Of a stretch of DNA of 64,000 nucleotides, positions 19,601 to 32,929 are shown piece after piece; the stretch's first letter is position 1, and each line of letters opens with the position of its first letter. The stretch is from Edaphochlamys debaryana (taxonomy: Eukaryota > Chlorophyta > Chlorophyceae > Chlamydomonadales): assembly GCA_016858145.1 (NCBI GenBank), contig JAEHOE010000041.1, forward strand, positions 744,001 through 808,000, written 5' to 3'. The position numbers and the translations under genes were made by a program. The notes under the pieces were generated by a model. That model was not told the DNA's origin. It saw only the letters and a list, made by a program, of their open reading frames with translations, and ran no database searches.

Positions 19601-22600
19601 GCCGCGGCCGCGGCTGCGGCTGCCGCCGCCGCCATGTCCGCTTCCGCTGACCCTGCCCCGTCCGCCTCCCCAGTGCCTGCCACGGGGGTGCATGAGGGTC
19701 TCCACCGCACAAGTTCGGGCGCGGGCCCGGGGCCCTCCAGCACCGCCGCCGCTCGAGGCGAGGCCGGCCCCACACCGGGGTGCGGCCGCGGGCGGGGCCG
19801 GGGCCGCGGCCGCGGCCGAGGCGCGGTCAGGGCACGGGAGGGAGCGGAGACGACGCCCGGGGAGGCTGCCGACGACCAAGCCGATGCGGGGTCGGGGGCT
19901 GGGGCTGGGGCAGGGGAAGCGGGGGCATCCGCCGGCCGCGGGCGGGGCCGCGGGCGGGGCCGAGGCAGGGACGGAGCCCGGGAGGTTAACGTCATGAAGT
20001 CACGCGCGGCGGCGGTCCGTTGGGAGAAGGTGCGCTCCGCCGCTGCCGCCGCCGCCGCTGCCGCTGCAGCGGCGGCGGCAGCCTCCCACGGCGCCGGCGG
20101 CGAAGCCGACGGCGGCATAGCCACGCCCGGCAGCCCCAGAAAGGATGCGTCTCCCGAGCGGCACCCTTCAGGGGACGAGGCGGATGGGCGGGCGCCGGCG
20201 GTGCGGGGCCGCGGGCGAGGCAGAGGGCGAGGGCGGGGCAGGGGCCGAGGGCGTCAGTCGCAGACGCCGGCCGGGCCGGCGGGCAGTGTCGGCGGCGGTG
20301 ACGGCGGCGGCGGCAGCAGCGGCGGCAGCGGCAGCCTGGTGACGGACGAGCAGGGCTCGTCCAGCGGCGGCGGCGACGGCAGCGGCAGCGACGACGGCGG
20401 CGGCGGAAGCAGCAGTGACGTGGACAACGGCGGCACTGGGTCCCGCGGCGGCCGGCGGCGGAGCCGCAGCCGCGGCGGCGGCGGCGGGGGGGCAGGGTCC
20501 GACGATGAGGGTCCGCCGCTGCGGCGGCGGCCTTCCATCTCCTCGGCGCAGGCGGCGGCGGCGGCGGCCAGGGTCGCTGCTGACGTCATGGCGGCACTGC
20601 CCCTGACCCGGTCCCAGCTTCTCGCCGCGCAAGCCGATGGTGTGGGGGTGCCGCCGGGAGCCAGGATGCGGTCACTAGTGGACCTAGCGGCACAGGTGCG
20701 GGGCAGAGGGGAGGGGTGTGGGTCTGGGTGGGGATGGGAGTACCGTATCAGTAAGACGGTGCTGCTTGTAGGAAGGCTGGTGCTGCACAGCGCTCGGTGC
20801 GGACAAAGGGGGATACCGGTATCGCTGGAGGCAACTGGCTCGGGCCCCATACATGACCTGGCCCTCCCCTTCCCTCCGCCCCTGGCCCCCAGCTGCCGAG
20901 CGTTCCCAAGCGGGCCGCGCGGCACAAGCGCAGCCGCAGCGATGCCCTTACCGAACCCGCCCTGGTCCCGGCAGCGGCAGCGGCAGCGGCGGGAGCATCA
21001 GCCTCTGAGCGCAAGCTCCGCCGCCTGCAGCGCAACGACTCGGGCCCAGGCCCAGGCTCAGGCTCGGGCCCAGGCAGGCCCCCGCGGGCCCCGAGCCGAG
21101 ACCGCGGGCCCAAGCGGCGGCGCCGCGCCAAGCAGGCCGCAGCCGCAGCCGCCGCAGCACCCGCACGCGAAAAGCCTCAGCCCGCCCCGGCCTCCCCCGT
21201 TGCCTCCCTAGTCACCGCCTCCCCCGCCGCTAGCGCCTCGTCCTCCGACACCACCGGCGCAGCGGCCACCACGGACCTCCGCCGCCTCTCCGGCCCCGCA
21301 TCCGCTATCGGTGGGGGCCCAGCGGGGCATGCGGGCACCGCACCACTGCCAACCGTCGCTTCGACTGCAACCACCGCTGGAGCCACCGCGCTGGGAGTGG
21401 CGGTGTCGCCTATCCGGGCCCCGCCCCCGGCCTTCCTTTCGTACCCCTCCGCATCGCCCACAGCCACTCCCGGTGCTGCCGCCGCTGCTGCGGCTGGGGT
21501 GGGGCCGGGGGCGGCGGCAGCGGCGCAGGTGTGGCATCCCGCGGGGGCCTCCCCGGCCGCCGGCGCCCCCGCCCCGGCGCCCCGCATGGTGCCCTCCCTC
21601 CTCACCGCCGGGCCCCCGCTGCCCCCGTACCTGTCCCGTACCGAGCTGCTGCCACTGGCGGCCGTGGCACCCGCGGCCGCGGCCTCGGAGGCCCAGGCCG
21701 GGGCGGGAGGTGGTGGCGGCAGGGGCGAGGCGGAGGCGGGGGCCTGGGCGCTGCCGCCTGCGCTGGAGGCGGTGTGGCGGCCCGCGGTGGAGCAGGTGGG
21801 GTGCGCTCCCCGCCCTCCCCGCCGTCCCCGCCCTCCCCGCCTCCCAGCCCCCCCCCGCCCTCCCATCCCTTAACGCCCTCACCATCTCGCACAACTCGTT
21901 CCTTAACTCATTCTCTCAAGCGCACCTTTCCGCACACAAGCGGCTTTTCGCAACCGTAACTTTCTAGGCTCTCCGCGCTGTATTACTCTTTTCCCTCCTC
22001 TGACCTGACTCCTCGCAACCCTCCCCGCCCCCCTCGCTTCCGCAGGTGTGGGCGGCGGCGGCCCACACCGTCGCAGCGCTCAACGCCCAACTGGCTGCCC
22101 TGGGGCGCGTGGGGCGGCAGGCGGCGCAGCGGGGGGCGCAGGCCGGCAGCGGCGGTGGAGGCGGAGGCGGCGGCCCCGCCGAGGCGGCGGAGGCGGCCCT
22201 GGCGGCGCTGTTGAGGGAGGGGCGCGAGCTGACGGCGCGGCTGCCCGGCGGAGTGCCGTACCTCCTCGGCGGCGTGGAGGAGGCCCTGGGGGGCCTGGTG
22301 GAGGCGCTTGAGTCACAGCCGCCCCCGCCCCAGCCGCCCCCGCCACCGCCGCCGCAGCAGCAGGCACAGCAGGTGCAACAGCAGCAGCAAGCGTGGCAGG
22401 CGCAGCAGGCTGCGTGGCAGGCCCAACCGCGGCCGCTTCAGGCACAGCCCGTCGCCCAGCCGCCCGCCCAGCGGCCGCCGCCTCCCTCCCCGACCGCAGC
22501 ACACGCTGCTCCCGCCACAGTCCAGGCACCCGCACAGACGCCTGCCCACCCGGCTCAGCCTACAACGCAAGCCCAGGCCCAGGCCCAGACCCAGGCCCCT

Positions 22601-25600
22601 CAGAGCCCAGCCCAAGCCCAGGCCCAGGCCCAGGCCCAGGCCCAGGCCCAGGCCCAGGCCCAGGCCCAGGCCCAGGCCCAGGCCCAGGCCCACGCAAGCG
22701 CGCAGGCTTCGGCGGCACAGGCGGCGGCCCACGCCTCGGCCCACCCGCCGCCCTACGCAGCGGGGGGGTGGTACGAAGGCGCTCAGGGCACAGGCGGCTA
22801 CGGCGCGTGGGAGGGCTGGGATGGATGGTCTGGGGCCCATCCCGCCAACTACGGAGCCTACGCCCAGCACCCCCCTGCCTGGGGCCAACCGAGCGCGCCC
22901 TTCCAGCCCCTGCCCGGCGTGCCGCCTCCCCGGCCTCCGCCCGGGTCGCCGCCCCGAGAAACTGGGGCCTCACAGCAGCAGCAGCAGCAGCAGCAGCCTC
23001 CCGCACAGCCCTCGGCACAAGTGCCACCCGTGCTGCCGCCGCGGCCGCCGCCCTACCCGCCGCCCGCGTCGGGGCAGGCTGTACCGCCCCCGCGGCCGCC
23101 GCCCAACCCACCCCCCGCAGCCACCTCCGCAACCAGCGGCACAGCAGCCGCGGTGACGGCACCCTCTTCGGCCACAGCCTGCACAGCGTCAGGTTTGGGA
23201 ATCGGGTCGGCGGGGGCGGGGGCAGCGGCGGCGGGTGGGGTGCCGGTGTTTGCGCTGGCCTCCTTATCCGCGGCCTGGGGCCACCCCTCCCCCGTACGCC
23301 CCGCCGCACCCGCCACCGCTGCGCCCCGAGACCCGGAGACAGGCGCGACGGGGCCCGGGTCAGGTGCCTCTGCAGGCGCACATGACAACACTGCGAGACC
23401 AAGGGCACCCGCACCCGCACCCGCGATCGGGCCTGCCGGTGCCGCCGCCAGCGAGCCTGCAGCCACTGCCAGTGCCGCCGATGCTTCACATGCCTCCTGT
23501 GGAGGGCCAGAGCACCCTGGTCCCGCCGCCACCAGCCTCCCACCCAGTGAGGCCATTGCCGCCAGCCCCACGCGGCAGTCCACGCGCTGGGAGGCTCAGG
23601 CCTCTCCGGCTGCGTCCGCCGGTGCCTACGACCCCTTTGCCGACGCATTCTTGCCCTCCCAGCACCCGCCCCCGCCTCCCCAGCACCCGCCGTCGCCCCA
23701 GCCCGCGGCCGGGCATCCCCCACCCCCGCCCGCGCCCGCACCCCTTGCTCCGCAACCGTCCGAGCGGGGCGGTCCCTTCGCGCTAGCGGATGCCCCCTCG
23801 TCCACAGAGGCACCCCAGCAAGCGCCGTCCGCGGAAGCCCCAGCGGTGGAAGCCCCGGCCGACGCCCCCGGGGCCCCTGCCGACGGCGACGGTGGCCTAG
23901 CGCCCCGGCTCCTCCGCCGCGTGAGCTCCGGCAGCGGCCGGGTGATGGCGCCGCTCTCTCTCATGCCCACCGTGTTTGTACAGCGGCGGCCGAGCGGAGG
24001 CGGCGCGGCGGGGCCCGCAGCCGGGCCCTCAGCCCTCGGCTCCGGCAGGGGCGGCGGCTCAGCGCCACACGGAGACCGGGCGGACCGGGACCGGGACCCC
24101 GCCAGGGAGCCCGGCCCCGACAGGGAGCGACCCGGGGACCGAGGGCGCGAGTGGAGCCGGGACCGCAGCAGGGGCAGGGACAGGGACATGGAGCGAAGCG
24201 CCGAGCGCCTCCGGACCCGTGCCAGTCGGGACCTAGGCGGGGACGCAGGCGCAGCCGGCAGGGCCGCAGCCAGCCCTTCCGGCGGCGCGGCCGAGGCGGC
24301 CGCGCAGCCCGCCTCCAAGCCGGTGGTCTGGCTGACGCGAGCCGACCAGGCCTCCCGTCGAAGGGCCGCCTCACCCGGCGGCGCCCGGGACCGCCGGCAG
24401 CCGCCTGCACGTGACGCCGACGGCCCTGGGGCTGCTCGCGCGAGGGCCCGCGCTCCTGACGGCGTGTCTCCAGCGGGCCCCAGGGACAGGGACAGGGACG
24501 GGGAGGTGGAGCGAGAGCGGGAGCGGGAAGTCGAGTGGCTGCTGCCCCGGGATCACCAGGAGCGGCCGTGGGCCCTCCGTCGGGACCGAATGCGCGAGGG
24601 GCCACCGCGGGACCGTGACGTTACGGCAGGGGGCCGGGAGAGGGACCGGGATGCGGACCGCTCCCGGGCCTGGAGCGGTGATCCGGACAGGGACCGGAGC
24701 GGGGACCGCATCTGGGAGGGGGATCTGCGGGCCTTGGGCTCAGAGCAGCGCGACCGGGACCGGGACCGGGAACGAGACTGGGGTCCCCCAGAGCGCGGCC
24801 CTCGGGGGGACCGGGAAGGTCCCGGTCGCAACCCCCCGTGGGAGCAAGACCGGGACCGAGAGCGGGACCGCAGCTGGGGCCGGGAGTGGGAGTTGGAGCG
24901 CCCCGGGTCCGGCCGCCTCGGCTCACGGGAGCCTGAGCGCTCGGCGGACGGAGGCCGACGCCCGGGCAGCGGCAGCGCAGCCGCCGACCGAGCCTGGGAG
25001 CCCGGCCGTCCGCGCGAGCCCGAGCGCTTGCGTGAGGGTGACGACAGCAGAGGCGGTGAGCGGGAACCCGACCTGCCCCGACAGCCCAGCGGCGGGCGGT
25101 GGGAGCGGGATCGGCAGGAGGAGTGGCAGCGGGCCGGAGAGGGGGCACGGCGCGAGCGCGAGCCGGCGGTGGGGGCCGACGGCGGCGGGCGGGAGCGGGG
25201 CCGGGAGTGGCAACGGGTGCCCAGGCCGGTGCGGACGGAAGGGGAGGAGCGAGGGGCCCGGCAGGGTGAGGCCGCGGTCAGTCCACGGGCCCGGCCCCCG
25301 GCCCCGGGCCCCAGCGGCGGCGCCCCGCCGCCCCTGCCCGAGCGCCGCAGCGGCCCCGCCAGCGCTCCCGGCACCCCCCGCGGCTCCGCTGGCCCCGCCG
25401 CGGGCAGTGCCGTCATGACCGTGGCCGACCCCGTCGCCACCCGGCCGGGGCGCCCTGTCGCCCCCAGCGGTTCCTCCTCCTCCTCCTCCTCCTCCTCCTC
25501 CTCCGAGTCCTCCGGCAGCGGCAGTGGCTCCTCCTCCTCCGACTCCTCCGACTCAGACGGGGCCAGCGGCGAGGGCAGCGACACGGAGGCGGCCTCGGGG

Positions 25601-28600
25601 GGCGAGCGCGGCGATGCGGGCCGGGCCGAGGCCCCGCTGGCCCCGCGCCGGACCGCCCCTGTGGTGGCGAGCAGCGCTGGTCGGAGCGGGCGAGGCAGTG
25701 CACCCAAGGTAGAGGCAGGCGGCGCGTCGCGACCTGCCGTGGTGGCACCGCCCGCGCCGCCGCCCGGCCCGCCCCCCGCCCCGGCCTCATTGCCTGCCGT
25801 CGCAATAGCCGCGGGGTCAACGGCCCCTGCCTCTGGCCCGGCCGCGACGCCGCTGCCCGGGCCTTCCTCAGGTTCAGCTGGCCCGGCCCTGGGCTCGCAG
25901 CCCGCCGCTGCCTCTGCCCCGCAGGCGCCCAAAACGCAGGAGCGAGCAGCCTCGGGCCCCGCCGGTGCACCCCCTCCGCCCACGGCCCCGGCCCCGGCCG
26001 GCGCTAAGGCCAGCGAAGTGGGGCAAGGGGCCCAGGGTCCCGCTGGTCCGCCCGCTCTGGCCCCTGCCCCGGCCGACGCCAAGGCCAGCATGCTCCAGGC
26101 CTTTGCGGAGGCGGCCCGTCGGCTGGAGGCGGCGTCTCCGGCCCGGACGCGAGCCGCCTCGCCGGTCCGGCCACTCGCTCCGCCGCCCGCCCCGCCGCCC
26201 GCAGTCTCGCCGCCTGCTGTCTTGCCGCCTTCTCTCTCGCGGACCGCGGGCGCCGCAGTGACCGGGGCAGCAGCTGTGCCCGCGCCGCGAGAGCCCTCCC
26301 AACAGGCGCCGCTGCAAGCACCACCACCACCCCCACCGCCACCCGCTGCACCGCAAGCCCCCATGCCGCCGTACCTCACGTGCTCGTCCACCCACGAGCC
26401 GCCGCCGCCCTCCCATACTCCTCCCGCTGGCCTTTCCTCCCCGCCAGTGACGGCCCAGGCAGCCGAGAGCCCCACGAAGCCACAGCTGGCTGAGAAGCCC
26501 CACGAGCTACCCCCGCCCCCACCGCCACCGCCCCCACCACTGTCTCCACCACCACCATCGGCCTCTGCCCAGGCCGTCGCCCCGGGTGCAGCGGCGGCCA
26601 CTGGCCGGTCAGCAGAGCGGGAGCAGCGTGCACCCGCCCAGCCTCGAGCGCAGGCGGCAGCAGCGGAGCGGTCACTGCCGGCCGCTGTGGAGGCCCCGCC
26701 CGCAGCCGCCCTAGCGGCGCCGCCTAAAGGGGGCGCCGCTGCCGGTGTGGGGCGCGCGGAGCCTCCGCCTCCGCCCCCGGGTGCGGCCGTGAGCCGCCCG
26801 ACCACGGAGGCCGCTGGGGCGCCAGCGGCTGCGACTGCGGCTGCTGAGCCTCCGCCTCCTCCACCGCCACCTCCACCGCCGCCCCCGACCAGCGCAAGGG
26901 CTGGGCCCTCGTCCTCTGCCTCTGCCGCTGCCACGGCTACTCCTGCTCCTGCCTCTGCTGCCGGCGCCCCGCCTGCTGCTGCTGCAGGCAAGGACGGCGC
27001 CGCGGCAGCAGCGCCCATCGCCGCCGGGCAGCCGCGGTCTGCCGCTGCGGGCGGCGCTCGGGTGGCTCGGGTGGCTCCCTCGGGGGTCTCGCCTCCGTCT
27101 CTGCCGGCTCGGGAGCCCGCTCCAGGTGAGGGGTGGCCCCCGTGCGGCCCGCAGGTCCCCCTGCCTTGCGCCCAAGAAGGCCCCGCCTCGCCGCAAGCGC
27201 CAGCCTCAGCCGCAGCCCCTCAGGGCAGCGCTGGTTCCTGCGATGGCCCCCTGTGCCTCAGACCGTGTTCCGCACTGATGCCCGCGTGCCTGCAGGTGCC
27301 TTGCCCTCGCGTACCTCCCAGGACCGGGCGGCCCCTCCGCCGCTGCCGCCGCCGTTGCCGCCGCCGCCGGGCGCCGCCGCGTCAGCACACGGCCGCCAGG
27401 CGCCACTCTGCGCTTCGGAGACCGGCACTGCTCCACGGCCGCCGCCGCCGCCGCCGCCTTCGTCAGCCGCCGTCGCAGGCCCCGGCCCAGGCCGCTCCAG
27501 CGCTGCTGCGGCCGCCCAGGCCGGCAGCCACGCGCCAAGCGGCGGTGCTGCAGGCCGCGCTGGTGGCAGCATAGGCGCAGGCGGCGGCGGGGACAGAGGC
27601 GCTGGCGGAGGCGGGGGCAGCCGCCCGCCGGCGGCAAAGACGCAGCCGGCGCCGGCGCCTGCCGCGAACGCAGGGACCAAGCCGGAGGGCGGCGCTGCAG
27701 CGTCTGCGCCCGGGGCCCGGCCCGGCGGCACAAGGGAGGGGGTGGCGGGCGATCGGGAGGAGGGCGAGGCCTCTCCGTCTCCGGGCCTCGTTCCCGCTGG
27801 GCCTCGGCCCCAGCCTGCGGCCCCGCAGCCGCCAGGAGCCAAACCAAGCGCGGGTGCCGGATCGGTCCAGCAGCGAGGACCGGAGGCGCGGGCTGCAGTG
27901 AAAGGTGGCCGGGGGCCGGGTGGGCACCAGGGCCGGGGACGGGGATCGGAGCGCACAGTGGACGAGTGGAGCCAGGACCGTGAGTGCGGCCGGGTTCGGG
28001 ATCGGGACCCGAGCTGGGAGCGGCAGCGGGAGCGGGGAGGGGAGCGGGAGCAGGCGCCGCGGGGGCAGGCGGGGCGGCGGGACCGTGAGTGGAGCGCGGA
28101 GGGGTCCCTCGGCCACAGGGGCAGCCGGGACCGAAGCAGGGACCGAAGCCCTAGGGGCCGGAGCACGGACCCAAGCCAGGACCCAAGCCAGGACCCAAGC
28201 AGGGACCCCAGCCGCGACCCAAGCCGCGCCGACAGCCGTGACGGCAGTCAGGACCGGTCTGGGGCCAAGGCGTGCAGGCCGCGGTCCGCCGGGCCCGGCA
28301 GCGAGGACCGCAGCCCCGGCCGCCGGCCCGGAGCCCCCAAGGCCCCCAGGCCCAGCTCCCCCCGGGCGTCCAGAGCGGCTGCTCCTGCCGCCGCCGGCCG
28401 CAAGGCTCCTCCGGGGGGTGAGGCGGCTGCGGAGGAGTGGGAGTGCGACAGGCAGAAATGGCGCGCCATGGTCCGACGGATGGAGGCGGAGGACGCGGCC
28501 GGGCAGTCCCCTGCCGCAGAGGGCAGTGGGGCCAAGGCGGCGGAGGGGAAGGGCGGCGAGGGGGACGGGGGCAAACGCGCCCGCGCGGGGTCCCGGGACC

Positions 28601-30246
28601 GTCGAGACCGGGACAGGGGCGGGGCCGGAGGGGCGGGTGGGTCTGCACGCGACCGCAGGGGCAGCGCTGGCTGGGAGGGGGACGGGGAGCGGAGTCGGGA
28701 GCGGGGCCGCGAGCGTCAGCGGCCCAGCGCAGGCAGGGACCAGGCTGGCGGTACCAGGCTGGGGGCAGCCAAGGAAGGTGCATTGCGGCAGCGGCCCGCC
28801 AGTGCCGACGCCGGATCGCAGCGCGGCGGCACGGGGGACCGAGATCTTGACCGGGGCCGAGACCGGGACCGAGAGCGGTCTTCAGGTGGGGGTGGGGGCT
28901 CGGGCACTGGCCCCAAGAGCGGCTCTGAGGGCCCCAGCGGGGGGGAGCAGCAGGGGCAGGGGAACCGAGAGCCGTCTGGCGCCCCCGCTGCCGCCCACGC
29001 CAGGGTACAGGCGCAGGCCCAGGGCCGGGCTCGGGCCGACGCTCCGGCGGCTGCCGGGGGCAGGGCTCCGGCCTCTGCCGCCGACTCCTCATCTACAGCG
29101 GAGCGTACTCAACCCGAGGCCGTCAGGCCCCCTCCTCCACCACCACCCGGCCAGGCCCCGGCGCCACCTCCACCGCCGCCGGCCCCACCGGCCTCCGCTG
29201 CAGCTGCCCCGCCGCCTCCGCCACCGCCACCGGCAGGCGCTTCAGCCTCCGCCGGCTCGGCCCAGGCCGGCGCAAGGAAGGCAGAGCCCGAGGCCCCCCC
29301 GCCGCCGCCCCTGGCCAGCCCCGGCCGCACAGCCGCTGCCCCGACCGCCGCCCCTGCTGCCAAAGAGCGTGACGACGCCCCCTCGAGGCAGGCCCCCTCA
29401 CGGGAAGCCGACCAGCCGGGGCCGGCCGGGGATGCGGCCCCCGTCAAGGCCGGCCCGGATCACAGCTCCTCGAAGCCTCAGGCCCAGCCCCAGGCCCAGC
29501 CCCAGGCCTCGTCATGGCTGCAGCGCGCCACCGCGGCCCGCAGGGACGCGGCGCAGCAGGCGCAGGCCCGTACCTCAGCGCCCTACTACCTGGGCGGAGG
29601 ACGGGATCGGCCGCAACCACCTCGTCACGCCCCGCCGCCCCCTGCACCGCCCCCCGGGCCCCCGCCGCCCCCACGGCCGCCGCCAGACTCCCCGCCTCCG
29701 GCGCCGCCGCCCCCAGCGCCGCCCTCAGGGCCGCCGCCTAAGGGCCCGCCGCCGCCGCCGCCGGGGCCCCAGCCCCCTGCGGCAGGCGGCGTGGGAGGCC
29801 CCGGACAGGGCGGCTTCACGGCTCCTCAGCTCCCGCCTGGGGCCTCGTACGGCCTTATGCTCGCACACATGTACGGCATGCAGCAAAGGGGGCTGGGGCC
29901 GCCGCCGCACCTGCAAATCCAGGGCTACAGTTACGGCCCAGTTGGGCCCTTAGGGGCCCCGATGGGCCTGGTGCCCAACTCACAGGCCCCGGCCCAGCCT
30001 GGGTACATAGCGGGCCCACCGGTGCCCCCACCGCCCCCAGTCCCTCCTCCGCTGCCGGCCCCAGCGCCTCCCCCGATGCCGCCCCCGGTGCCGCCCCCCG
30101 CACCGCCCCTCCTGCCTCCGCCACATTACGGCATGGGCGTGGGCGCGGGGGCCGTGGGGTATGCTCAGCTCCCACAGGGCCCGCTGTACGGCGGCGTGCC
30201 CCCGCCAGGACCGCCTCCCTTTGGTGGTGGATACCGCATGTACTAG
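16641..30246 (+). CDS. GNAT-like acetyltransferase domain fused to ~3,500-residue low-complexity RGR/RDR/Pro-rich region
   Basis: The model is ~3,777 residues from 12 exons: 16641-16733, 17151-17270, 17411-17481, 17715-17835, 18063-18161, 18328-18382, 18558-18601, 18746-19090, 19244-20695, 20893-21795, 22046-27125, 27296-30246. All phases agree; intron 4 is GC-AG. Residues ~72-230 read as a GNAT fold: a hydrophobic strand (LVCAAVLRTN), the acetyl-CoA-loop-like QHGQHGLGRLLTR (~144-156; the usual leading Gln/Arg is Gly) and the C-terminal DVEGFWAKLGF (~178-188). The rest is disordered: poly-Ala runs, RGRGRG blocks, an Ala-Gln repeat near 22620-22690, RDRDRE-type charged dipeptides as in SR-related nuclear proteins, and FH1-like proline runs. 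A nuclear or condensate role is inferred. The first exon (MRSCRLDSKL) is chosen on phase only. The last exon may instead splice at 30223/30224 into the exons at 30393. Confidence 0.72.
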
Positions 30247-30392
30247 GGGGGGGAAAAGCGTGGAGGGGGTGCCGGGGCTAGGGTACGGTGTGGTCTGCGG
30301 ATGCTGACAGATTTTGCTTAGCATAGCGCCGAGCTGGGGCAAGCACTTGCCATGACACCGCTGACCGTCTGGCTGTCCCGCCGGTGTTGCAG

Positions 30393-32885
30393 GTGATGTT
30401 GAAGGGGAGGAGGAGGATCCATACGCTGAGTACAGCGAGGAGCTTCGCGAGGAGTTGCGCGGCATCGGGTATCGCGGGCTTCCGGAGGCGCTGCGCAGCA
30501 AGCTCCAGCAGACTAAGGGCGCCGTGCAGCGCTTGGTGCTGACTGTGGAGACCAGTCCCATATGGGAGAGCTGCGACGACCTCTGGAAGTCGTCGATTTC
30601 CCTCGCTGCCAATGTGCCTGGCTTGCAGAGCATGATGGTGCAGGCAATGGGAGGTGACGTGCTCGGGCACTACATTGCGTCAGCAATCGTCGCGGTGTTG
30701 GGGGAGACAAGCCTGACGCCGGAGTCGGGCGGCAAGACCAAGAGCTCGAGGTGTGTCGGGGATGGGCGTAAGTGTCTGGGGACGGGCGCCTGGGGATGGG
30801 CGTCTGTGGATGGGCGCAAGGGGACAGGGCATCTGGGGACGGGCGTCTGGGGACGGGTGCAAGGGGACTGTGCATCTGGGGCGGGCGTCAGGGCCTGGTC
30901 TCGGCATGAATGTGTCAGGGGCTGGTCTCTGCATAAATGCGTGAGCCAGGAGTCGTAATTACAACACCCCCGTGTGCCCATTCCCTCGACCAAAGCAGGC
31001 CGAGCGCCAAGGCCAAGAGCAGCGAGAAGGGCGAGGTAAAGCTCAGCGAGGCGCAGGAAACCCTGCGCAAGGAGTTGGGCAAGCCATTCGAGGAGGTCTT
31101 CAACAAGCTGGGGCTCCAGATAAACCACGCGAGCCTGGTGCGGGTGTACGGCGTGGCGCTCGTCATGACCCGAATGTGAGCCTGCCGGCTGGGCTTGGCT
31201 GGGCTTGGCTGGGCTGGCTGGGCTGGCGAATTCCCGAAACCGGCGAAGTCAACCAGCACACCCCGCTTGCCCATGCAATCCACAACTCGTGTTTCTCAAG
31301 CCAGTGGCTTATAACCTCCCGTCCATGCAGGTTCGTCCGCTGCGGGCTGCAGTGGGCGGATGTATACAAGGGGCGCAGCGCTGATATTGGCCAGGTAGTC
31401 GTCAACGGCATGGACATGCACGTTCTGTATGTCAGCTACGTCCGGTCGATCCTCAAGGCGTGGATCAACTACACGGGCGATAAGAGCGCCACAAACCACG
31501 TGGCCAACCTGACCTTAAGCCAGGTCAGGGCGCTGGGCGACCTCCTCAACGACAAGATCAGCAACGTGATGCAGAACATCCAAGGGAGCAGACGTAGGTG
31601 GGGGTGGTGGTGGGGGGGGATAGATGCAGGGCTGTTTTAAGTTGGGGGGGGACGTGAAGCTTCCAGGTTTTGGCTTCTTAAGCTGATGGAGAGCCCTGCC
31701 TTGTCCTAATGTTGTTGTGCCGGTGTGCTGCCCTCTATTCCTCGCAGTGTTCCCCCTCATCAAGAAGATCCTGGAGAAGAGGGCGAAGAAGGCGGCGAGG
31801 GCCGCTGAGGACGCCTCTGCTGCTTCCGCTGTCGACGCGGCTGCAGCCGGCCCCAGCAGGCCGCTGCCCAAGCGGCGGAAGACGAACGCGGGGAGCGGGG
31901 GGGCGGCTGAGCAGCCCGCAGCTGCGGCGGCGGCTTGTGCCGTGACTGACAGCGAGGTGGAGGCGGCGGTGGCGGTGGCCACGACCTTCAAGCCACCCGC
32001 GCAGTTCACGCACGCCTTCGACGAACGGGTGTACCCCTGGGGATACAGTCGGAAGCTACCCGGCGGGTCGCGGCCCGCCATGCAGCGTGGAGGCGGCGCG
32101 GGCTTACTTCTTCATGAACGAGGCCGCTGCAATCTTCAAGGAGTTCGACATTGCCGGTGGCAACAAGTGCACCAGCATGGGTGGGTTGGTTACAACACGT
32201 GCTACCAAATTGACTTGCTGTTTGCTTGCTTGCCCAGCTTGTTGCATGATGTGCCCAGCTTACTAACTTCTAACTTGCCCCTGCCTACAGCGAGCATCAA
32301 CGAGTTCATGCTCATCGTGTACAGCCCCAGCGTGAAGTTCTGCGTGGAGCAGCTGGTGGGCATGTAAGCCAGGGCCCTCGGGGATAGGCTTGGTTAGTGC
32401 TGCTGCCGGGGAGGGGCCTTGGTGGTGAGGGAACTTGATTGGAGAGGTCTTGGAGGCAGGGGAGGGTATTGAAGGGCGGCTTGGCTTGACATGGCATGGC
32501 TTCGCCCCACTAAGACGACTCCTTCTCCCGAAACCACAACAGCATCGAGGTCGCGCCGAGGGAGGAGGGAGGAGCCGGTGGAGACGGAGGAGCCGGTGGA
32601 GCCGGTGGAGACGGAGGAGCCGGTGGAGACAGAGGAGGCGGTGGAGCGGGTGCGGCAGGTGTGGCCGCGGAAGCCACGGGGGCGCCACAGGGCACGGCAC
32701 AGCCCGAGCAGCCGGGAACCGCGGAACCGCGGAACGTGCAGAAGCCTCCTGCCCAGGCGGCCGTCGTGGCGGGAGGCAGGGCAGACAGCACGAAGGCCAA
32801 CCCGCCCTACAGGCCGCCAAAAGCCATAGGCCCTGGCGGCCGGGGCAATGGCCGCGGCGACAGACCCGGCAGGGGTGACCGCTAG
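30393..32885 (+). CDS. Unrecognised protein or true C-terminal exons of the GNAT-like gene
   Basis: Seven exons join in frame to TAG at 32883-32885: 30393-30750, 30999-31175, 31331-31593, 31748-32030, 32086-32180, 32291-32363, 32543-32885 (~529 residues). An apparent frame change near 32030 is explained by a 55-base GT-AG intron. The first exon begins with two bases of a split codon, so an upstream phase-1 exon is needed. No ATG between 30247 and 30392 gives an open path, whereas the preceding gene offers TTT G/GTGGTG at 30223. The protein has an acidic start (EGEEEDPYAEY), long amphipathic helices, a basic NLS-like PLPKRRK, and a Gly-rich tail with RGNGRGD. No family recognised. Coding character is clear; independence as a gene is uncertain. 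Confidence 0.65.
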
Positions 32886-32929
32886 CAGGAGCAGGCAGCG
32901 GGGTTGGTGGAGGTGGCATTGGGGGCTGA

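Noticed and set aside
24553..27018. An 821-codon minus-strand ORF
   Set aside because: It is the antisense shadow of the long GC-rich exon 22046-27125; the plus strand is supported by splice phasing on both sides.
32000..32100. Suspected frameshift in the gene at 30393-32885
   Set aside because: A 55-base GT-AG intron (32031-32085) restores the frame with correct phase.
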